DNA of 64,000 nt, taken from an uncultured Lachnobacterium sp. (GTDB lineage Bacteria; Bacillota; Clostridia; Lachnospirales; Lachnospiraceae). Location: positions 97,360-161,359 of the forward strand of contig URSS01000002.1 in the NCBI GenBank assembly GCA_900550545.1, in the 5' to 3' direction. Made by a program: the position numbers and the translations under genes. Positions 58,776 to 64,000 of the stretch are shown piece by piece. Position 1 is the first letter of the stretch. Each line of letters opens with the position of its first letter. Below the pieces are notes generated by a model. That model made no database searches, had not been told where the DNA came from, and saw only the letters and a list, made by a program, of their open reading frames with translations.

Positions 58776-58893
58776 ATCTTCCATCCTCTCGTTTTGTATA
58801 ATAATGTTCATTCTAAGTATTACACACCTTTTTTTACATTGCAACTAAAAATAATTTTTTATACTTCATTCAATTGCAGTACTAAATTGCTGT

Positions 58894-60681
58894 CTACGCA
58901 ATTGTTGACATATCATCACACTCATATACAAGTGGCTCCCCATATGTTTTCTCATAGATTTCTTTCCAAACTTCATAATTCTTCTGACGCATCGCTTCGA
59001 TATTCTCTGCACGATTCTTATTCGGATCCGGATAAATTGCAGGAGCAATATGAATCGTATACTCCTGAATATAAAAACCGTCATCGCCCAATATATCACT
59101 GTCCTCCATCGTAATAAAGCAAGGTAACACCGGCACATGATTCTGCGCTGCAAATGTATATGCCCCTTTCTTTAATGGTTTTGGTTTGCGGTAATTCCAC
59201 CACATACTCTGTTCCGGATAAACAACCATGAAATCGCCATGCTGCAATACTGCATCCATGGAATGCAGAAATTTCTTCATGGTTTCTTTGTTCGAGCTTA
59301 ATGGAAATGTATAGCAATTACGCATAAGCATTCCATAGAATCCAGGGAAATTCGTGTAATTTCCTTCCCGGATTACACGATACAGTCTGCGTTTTCTCTT
59401 CTGCTTTGATTTCTCGTACGCAATCTGGATTGCAAAACTGTCAAACGCATTAAAATGATTACAGGTAATGACTGCTCCCGAATTTAATTCATTCATATGT
59501 TCAATGCCGATTACATCTTTGATAATCAACTGCTTATTCGCAATAATATTGTTCATAAAATTTCTGGCAACGCGGTAGGTAAGTTTTGTCTTAAGCTTAC
59601 TGCTCCATTTCTTGCGCAGATAATCTACATCATCCGGCTTCAGTTCTTTCGATGGCGGATCTTCCTCCACATCCTCATCAAATCGTCCTTCTCTTTCGAG
59701 CATGGCAATCTTGTCCAAAACCTCGATTCGATCCTCCGATTTTAATTTTCCACTCTGTACCAGATTCAGATAATTATTTTCTTTTGCAATTTCCTGCTTT
59801 GCAAGTTCCAGGAGATTAGCTCCAGATGCTGTATCCTCCGCTCTCTGTTCATCCGTATACGTTTCCAGTTCCTTTAAGATCAGCTCGTAAACGCTGGATT
59901 CTTCTGCATATTTCCAGAAATACTGTTGCAGCCTGCAATCCCTGTAGTGCCATGGTTTTGCAGCCAGATTATAATGCAGGATACAGATGTCTTCTTCCTT
60001 TGGTTCAATCTCACCAAATACTTCCGTATTCCATATCTGCGGGAGCCAAAGCACTTTATTATGGCAGATAATATTCAAATAATCCTGATCCTGTGCCACA
60101 ATAAAATTATACATATGAAGCAGCTTACAGAACTGATCTAGGATATTATTTTTGCGGAACTGCTCACAATTGATCAATAAGAGCCCTGCATTAAAATAAT
60201 TGTCTCTCTCCACACCCAACACTTTTTCCACATAATCCCCAAATGTAGGATCCTGTACTACGACTTGATCATTAACACCGCCAACATAGTTGTCTCCAAG
60301 TTCAAAATCATATAGCCGGGAAATGTCCCCTTTTACAATTGTATCACTGTCAATATAGATTGCCTTCTCATATTCCGGAAACATTTCTGCAATGAAAAAG
60401 CGATAATAGGTCGTATGTGAATAATAATCGCGAATCGGTAACTTTTCATGGATTGTTCGCAGATAATTCGTCACATTATTGAACTGTACCTCAAAGTTGT
60501 CATTCGCCATGTCATATAAGACCTGTTTCATATCTTCGCAAATATCGGTGTTTAATACATGAATGATATACTTTCTTTCTCTGGAAGCATTCGCAATCAT
60601 AGAATGTAACGCTACGACTGTATACTTCACAAAATTATCATCGCATGCAAAAAAAATCGGTATTCTGTTTTCTTTGTTCAT
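58894..60681 (-). CDS. GT8 glycosyltransferase fused to a PlsC-type acyltransferase
   Basis: 595 residues. Residues 1-300 are a GT8 enzyme: IYIDSDTIVKGDI with the metal DxD at 111-113, NAGLLLIN and HYNLAAKPWH, all typical of retaining GT8 transferases. Residues 390-590 are a PlsC/acyltransferase domain: NHFNAFDSFAIQ holds the catalytic H409-x4-D414, and YPEQSMWW at 487-494 is the glycerol-phosphate-type motif III. No membrane helix is strong, so both act at the inner leaflet. It is the last of three genes, after a second GT8 and a second acyltransferase, which suggests a glycolipid or lipid-linked glycan pathway. Confidence 0.88.
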   Translation of the reverse strand: MNKENRIPIFFACDDNFVKYTVVALHSMIANASRERKYIIHVLNTDICEDMKQVLYDMANDNFEVQFNNVTNYLRTIHEKLPIRDYYSHTTYYRFFIAEMFPEYEKAIYIDSDTIVKGDISRLYDFELGDNYVGGVNDQVVVQDPTFGDYVEKVLGVERDNYFNAGLLLINCEQFRKNNILDQFCKLLHMYNFIVAQDQDYLNIICHNKVLWLPQIWNTEVFGEIEPKEEDICILHYNLAAKPWHYRDCRLQQYFWKYAEESSVYELILKELETYTDEQRAEDTASGANLLELAKQEIAKENNYLNLVQSGKLKSEDRIEVLDKIAMLEREGRFDEDVEEDPPSKELKPDDVDYLRKKWSSKLKTKLTYRVARNFMNNIIANKQLIIKDVIGIEHMNELNSGAVITCNHFNAFDSFAIQIAYEKSKQKRKRRLYRVIREGNYTNFPGFYGMLMRNCYTFPLSSNKETMKKFLHSMDAVLQHGDFMVVYPEQSMWWNYRKPKPLKKGAYTFAAQNHVPVLPCFITMEDSDILGDDGFYIQEYTIHIAPAIYPDPNKNRAENIEAMRQKNYEVWKEIYEKTYGEPLVYECDDMSTIA

Positions 60682-60683
60682 GA

Positions 60684-61517
60684 TTAACGCTCCTTTTGTT
60701 CGTACTTTTTCTTTAAATAAACATAATCATATAAAATATCGTCAAACACATAATAACGAAAAATTCTATGTATCTGACTCACATTCCATTGCTTCACATT
60801 CGCAGTATGCGGATATGGCAGATAAAAAAGTCTCTTGGAAAAATGCCTTACCACCGTATGCCTGTGTAGAAATTTCTGATCATTAAACTTCTGTGGCAGC
60901 ATTTTCTTTCTTGTCGTACTGCGGCTGATTGCACTTTGATCTGCAAACATCAGTTTTTTTGTCTGAATCAGCTTACGCGCTTTCACCAGCAATCCCATCT
61001 CTTTTATTTTTGCAAGATTTAACAGCAATACACCCGCATTGATATAATTCGGATTGATCAAATACTTTCCATAATGATCCCGCGCTGCTGCATACTCGTA
61101 ATCGGTCACATCAATATCATAGAGCATCCGGATATCATGCTGAAATAAAATATCCACATCCAGATATAGCAATTTATCCGGCATCCCCGGAACCAGATCC
61201 GCAAAAAGCCGAAGCAGCGTGTAAGGTGAACAATACGCGTCCTCATTCGGACATTTTGCAAAATACTGTTCATACAAATCTGTTACATCGATCCGCAGAA
61301 CCTGATTTTTTACATTATAGTTTTTCACCACTTCATCCAGAAATGCGATCATCTCTTCCGATATCGCAGTATATTCCGGTTTGATTCTTGTCACATCCAT
61401 CGTATAAACATAGACACAAAACGGCTCGGTAGTCTTCGTTCTCTTTAGAATAGAAAGCATACAGGTCAATACCCCATCAAACACTTTACCATTCCCTGAG
61501 AAAAGTATGTTAATCAT
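60684..61517 (-). CDS. GT8 family glycosyltransferase
   Basis: 277 residues, GT8 fold (same family as the GT8 half of the next gene). The DxD metal site is D120-V-D122 in LYLDVDILFQHDI, then NYINAGVLLLNLAKI and FADQSAI. The C-terminus (RHTVVRHFSKRLFYLPYPHT) is basic. It overlaps the acyltransferase gene by four bases and ends two bases before the fusion gene, so the three are one operon. Donor and acceptor are not readable. Confidence 0.9.
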   Translation of the reverse strand: MINILFSGNGKVFDGVLTCMLSILKRTKTTEPFCVYVYTMDVTRIKPEYTAISEEMIAFLDEVVKNYNVKNQVLRIDVTDLYEQYFAKCPNEDAYCSPYTLLRLFADLVPGMPDKLLYLDVDILFQHDIRMLYDIDVTDYEYAAARDHYGKYLINPNYINAGVLLLNLAKIKEMGLLVKARKLIQTKKLMFADQSAISRSTTRKKMLPQKFNDQKFLHRHTVVRHFSKRLFYLPYPHTANVKQWNVSQIHRIFRYYVFDDILYDYVYLKKKYEQKER

Positions 61518-62311
61518 AAAGTTTCTCCCAAATCTCCTGTCATTTTTTCATAGCGGACGCAAACTACAGTATTATTCTTTGCCCTCTTTTTCATGGTTTC
61601 ATACACCTGATCCCGCAACATTTTCTTCTGCTGCCGGACCGGAAGCGATGCATCTGCATAAAACGGTCCGTCAATATAGGTCACCATCTTCGGTTTCTTT
61701 GAATATCTACGCTTCTGATAGGTATTCGTCAATGAAAACACCGGAAGTTTCTGCTGTACCGGATACCGAAAAGATGTATCTTTAAACGGACGTATACCTG
61801 TATAAAACGGCCAGATATGTGCCTCCGGATAAATCATCACACAACGCTTCTGCGCTACACGCTTTTCCAGTGCTTCGATAAAATGTTTCATCGCTTCTTT
61901 ATCATCCGGTAGCGGCAATCCTCCAAGTGTAGGCGTGATTCTTCCAAGCAGCGGCATCGACACATTATCCGGGTGTACGATTACCGACACATCTTTCGGG
62001 AAATTTACCATCGTAGGAACGAGCGCATCTGCAAGAAAATGCGTATGATTTCCATAGATATAATAAGCACCATCAGCCTTCTTTAACACCTGTCGGTTTA
62101 CGATCTTATGACGAAAATGCAGCTTCATATAAAGCCACGCCAACGGTGTCGCAATGATACGATACCAGAATATATGCAGTACTTTCCCGATTGGACTGTC
62201 ATCTCTTATATAGCAATAATTTCCATCTATTTTTTTCGCATCAATATGACCATCCGAAAACTCATCGTTTAACTCGTCCCGGTAATAGACCACTTTTTGT
62301 TTCTTGTGCAT
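61514..62311 (-). CDS. Lysophospholipid acyltransferase family protein (PlsC-like)
   Basis: 265 residues of the LPLAT/PlsC superfamily. Motif I reads GNHTHFLADALV, with the His and Asp spaced H-x5-D (or H-x3-D from the second His), not the usual H-x4-D. Motif III reads YPEAHIWPFYTGIRPFKDTS, shared with the fusion protein's YPEQSMW. One membrane segment (IFWYRIIATPLAWLYMKL) places it at the membrane. It begins the operon, and its product probably acylates the lipid acceptor used by the GT8 enzymes. Confidence 0.85.
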   Translation of the reverse strand: MHKKQKVVYYRDELNDEFSDGHIDAKKIDGNYCYIRDDSPIGKVLHIFWYRIIATPLAWLYMKLHFRHKIVNRQVLKKADGAYYIYGNHTHFLADALVPTMVNFPKDVSVIVHPDNVSMPLLGRITPTLGGLPLPDDKEAMKHFIEALEKRVAQKRCVMIYPEAHIWPFYTGIRPFKDTSFRYPVQQKLPVFSLTNTYQKRRYSKKPKMVTYIDGPFYADASLPVRQQKKMLRDQVYETMKKRAKNNTVVCVRYEKMTGDLGETL

Positions 62312-62430
62312 CTTCTATCCCCTTACTCAACATATGACATTGTACTCTATTTCATAGTTTTTGTCTACCTCTTAATGTAGTTTTCAAAACTACTTGTTGT
62401 GTTTTTTATCATAAAAAGGTTATCTCAACC

Positions 62431-63921
62431 TTATAACAACTTCATATCTGCAATTACCCAGTTTTCATTTTCCATGTGATATGCAGTCCCGCAGAACGGG
62501 CAATTCCGCTGGCGCACTGCATCAAAACTGCCGCCACACTGTGGACAGCCAACTGCCGAGATAGAAAAACCCGGTGCCTGCATGTTGGCAACATTCCTCA
62601 TAATTGTCACATCAATCAGGTCTCCCCTTTTTTCGATTTTTCCATTCTCATATGCATAGTTGCACCACCAGGTCCGAATCGTCATAAAAAGCATGTTTCC
62701 GCTCATATGAGCCTCCTGCAGAATCATCACGCCACCATATATCATATCCACGATACGGTCAAACTGTGGATCTCTCACCGTCGGCTGATACGAAGCCAGA
62801 TTATCCGGATCTTCCGTAAACACCGCCATCTTTATCAACGAAACAACCTGTCCTTCAAATTTTTCATATAGAAAACTCGAATCATATTGCTTTACTACAT
62901 TTCCAATCCTGCTCTTTGCACCAATATACTTAAACATTGGAATATGACACATGCCATCACGGTTTGATGCTGAAATCATTAAAACAATATCCGCAAAAAT
63001 CAAACCAAAGAAGCCGCCTCCCATAGCACCGACAAGATATGCATAAAACAAACTTTTTGCAAAAGAATATCCCCAATGCGTTTTTCCATAAAGCAGTGTT
63101 GCAACAAATACTGCCACAATCGATAATAGCAGGGACACTGTAAAAACCACACTGTTTTTTGTGCTTGTATTACTGCGTACGAAGTATGTATTGGTAACAT
63201 ACGGGAACAGATCCCTTATCGAAAATCTGGTGTTACAGAATTCACATCCCTGTTCCAGCTGACCAACCTTTACCACTGCACCACAATTTGGACATGCCAC
63301 GCGCAACTCCTGACATCGGTTATCGTCCGGTGAATGAATAACCATCTGTGACATCGTATATCCAACATTGCGATGATAAATATTTCTTCCGGAGGTATCT
63401 TCAAAAGACAGTTTCCGAATAATCTGCTCCCGGTTGATATCCGAAGAATACCACGGAGAACGAACTGTCGATGAAATTGTAGATGCACCTTCATCCTTTG
63501 ACGGAAAAATCTGACTGTGCATCCGCAGATTCATCGCCTCCAGACGCTTTCTCTGCAACTTCAGATGGTATTGCATATCGCTGTCACACGAAGATGGATA
63601 TGCACCTGTCTCGTCCATCTGGTTCATTTCCAGCGCAAACCGGTCAAAAAAACCTCTTCCCTTATCCCATTTTGGCGTATATTTATTAAATTTATAAATT
63701 TGCGACAAATAAACCAAAATATGGATCACACCAATCAAACAAAACAACAGACCTGCTGCTCCTCCAATCATCTTCGGCACCGGATCGATATCTTCTATCC
63801 CGGCAACAGTAAATCCAATCATTCCGACCGCAGGAAATCCCAGCCCCCTTGCAAGATAGATTCCCTTTGGTGCCGGCACTTCACTCTTTCGTGGTGTAAT
63901 TTTATTTCCAAACCAATTCAT
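62431..63921 (-). CDS. Membrane protein with two zinc ribbons
   Basis: 496 residues. Two hydrophobic segments lie near residues 25-70. A zinc ribbon (CPNCGAVVKVGQLEQGCEFC) is around 205-230, then two more membrane segments (VSLLLSIVAVFVATLLYG and YLVGAMGGGFFGLIFADIVL). A soluble region with TVRDPQFDRIVDMIYGGVMI follows and a C-terminal ribbon (CPQCGGSFDAVRQRNCPFC) around 455-480. The middle soluble part resembles Tim44-like domains, but I cannot confirm that. Function is unknown. It lies upstream of the acyltransferase operon on the same strand, about 120 bases away. Confidence 0.72.
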   Translation of the reverse strand: MNWFGNKITPRKSEVPAPKGIYLARGLGFPAVGMIGFTVAGIEDIDPVPKMIGGAAGLLFCLIGVIHILVYLSQIYKFNKYTPKWDKGRGFFDRFALEMNQMDETGAYPSSCDSDMQYHLKLQRKRLEAMNLRMHSQIFPSKDEGASTISSTVRSPWYSSDINREQIIRKLSFEDTSGRNIYHRNVGYTMSQMVIHSPDDNRCQELRVACPNCGAVVKVGQLEQGCEFCNTRFSIRDLFPYVTNTYFVRSNTSTKNSVVFTVSLLLSIVAVFVATLLYGKTHWGYSFAKSLFYAYLVGAMGGGFFGLIFADIVLMISASNRDGMCHIPMFKYIGAKSRIGNVVKQYDSSFLYEKFEGQVVSLIKMAVFTEDPDNLASYQPTVRDPQFDRIVDMIYGGVMILQEAHMSGNMLFMTIRTWWCNYAYENGKIEKRGDLIDVTIMRNVANMQAPGFSISAVGCPQCGGSFDAVRQRNCPFCGTAYHMENENWVIADMKLL

Positions 63922-63941
63922 TATTTTCTCTCCCCTTGAAC

Positions 63942-63981
63942 ATCAGCCCATGCAAAATTTGCTTTCAGCAAATGGGCTGAT
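63942..63981. repeat. Inverted repeat at the right edge
   Basis: ATCAGCCCAT (63942-63951) and ATGGGCTGAT (63972-63981) are perfect inverted 10-bp arms, with ATTTGC/GCAAAT as an alternative inner stem. It lies upstream of the zinc-ribbon protein gene. It may be a leader hairpin or the end of an upstream unit outside the window; no T-run is seen. Confidence 0.4.
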
Positions 63982-64000
63982 GATTGTAATGCATCAAAGA

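Overview
The window is about 64 kb of low-GC Firmicute chromosome. Several things point to Clostridia, most likely a Lachnospiraceae gut anaerobe. These are the [FeFe]-hydrogenase maturation genes hydE/hydG/hydF, a PPi-type phosphofructokinase, a separate archaeal-type IMP cyclohydrolase (PurO), a tRNA-Trp T-box, a ZTP riboswitch, BioY, strong AGGAGG-type ribosome sites and several Clostridia-type conserved unknown families. I cannot name the genus. Nothing looks like a prophage, integrative element, IS element, CRISPR array, rRNA or tRNA. The genes are mostly core metabolism on the minus strand, with three plus-strand regulators or enzymes of note (LysR, DtxR-type, PFK) plus the alcohol dehydrogenase and an L,D-transpeptidase.

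Layout. 1-4942: addA (cut by the left edge) and addB. 4977-6046: lrgA/lrgB-type pair. 6300-7517: iron alcohol dehydrogenase with a palindrome and a UUCG hairpin in its leader. 7608-10760: pyridoxamine kinase, a GGDEF-REC-HD-GYP protein and the decayed remains of a hybrid histidine kinase. 10824-14470: small and uncharacterised genes and a TetR regulator. 14626-17027: a LysR regulator and a cobalamin-independent methionine synthase-like enzyme, with MET-box palindromes. 17307-20414: trpXYZ-type ABC transporter under a Trp T-box. 20404-25183: hydrogenase maturation operon (TM1266-like, hydE, hydG, hydF, metallopeptidase) behind a structured leader I cannot name. 25212-26474: chemoreceptor. 26574-28776: purH (transformylase only) and purO behind a ZTP riboswitch. 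28859-29929: bioY and a DUF1284 gene behind a BirA operator. 29930-30477: a non-coding stretch with an unusual array of alternating half-sites and a GC-rich repeat block. 30478-40721: eight-gene run (thioesterase, aminopeptidase P, polA, coaE, FtsA-like, MBL hydrolase, ACT protein, UPF0210). 40745-46309: small protein, Na/Pi symporter, DUF1002, S66 peptidase, radical SAM enzyme. 46397-49132: PFK and L,D-transpeptidase. 49216-53206: MATE remnant, heterodimeric ABC exporter, Feo-associated Cys-rich protein. 53384-58775: DtxR-type regulator, EAL protein, rhodanese-TtcA fusion, LuxR regulator, Ig-like secreted protein. 58894-62311: GT8/acyltransferase operon including a GT8-PlsC fusion. 62431-63921: membrane protein with two zinc ribbons.

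Regulation stands out. I can read a T-box (specifier UGG), a ZTP riboswitch with terminator, a BirA box overlapping a promoter, a MET-box, a triple TTAG/CTAA operator, and several near-consensus promoters with 17-bp spacers. The best candidates for undescribed biology are the alternating 25-bp half-site array at 30045-30279, the structured RNA upstream of the hydrogenase maturation genes at 25025-25183, and the acyltransferase/GT8/GT8-PlsC operon. Recent gene decay is visible as a hybrid-kinase remnant, a GGDEF tail, a MATE head and a zinc-ribbon protein lacking part of its first knuckle.
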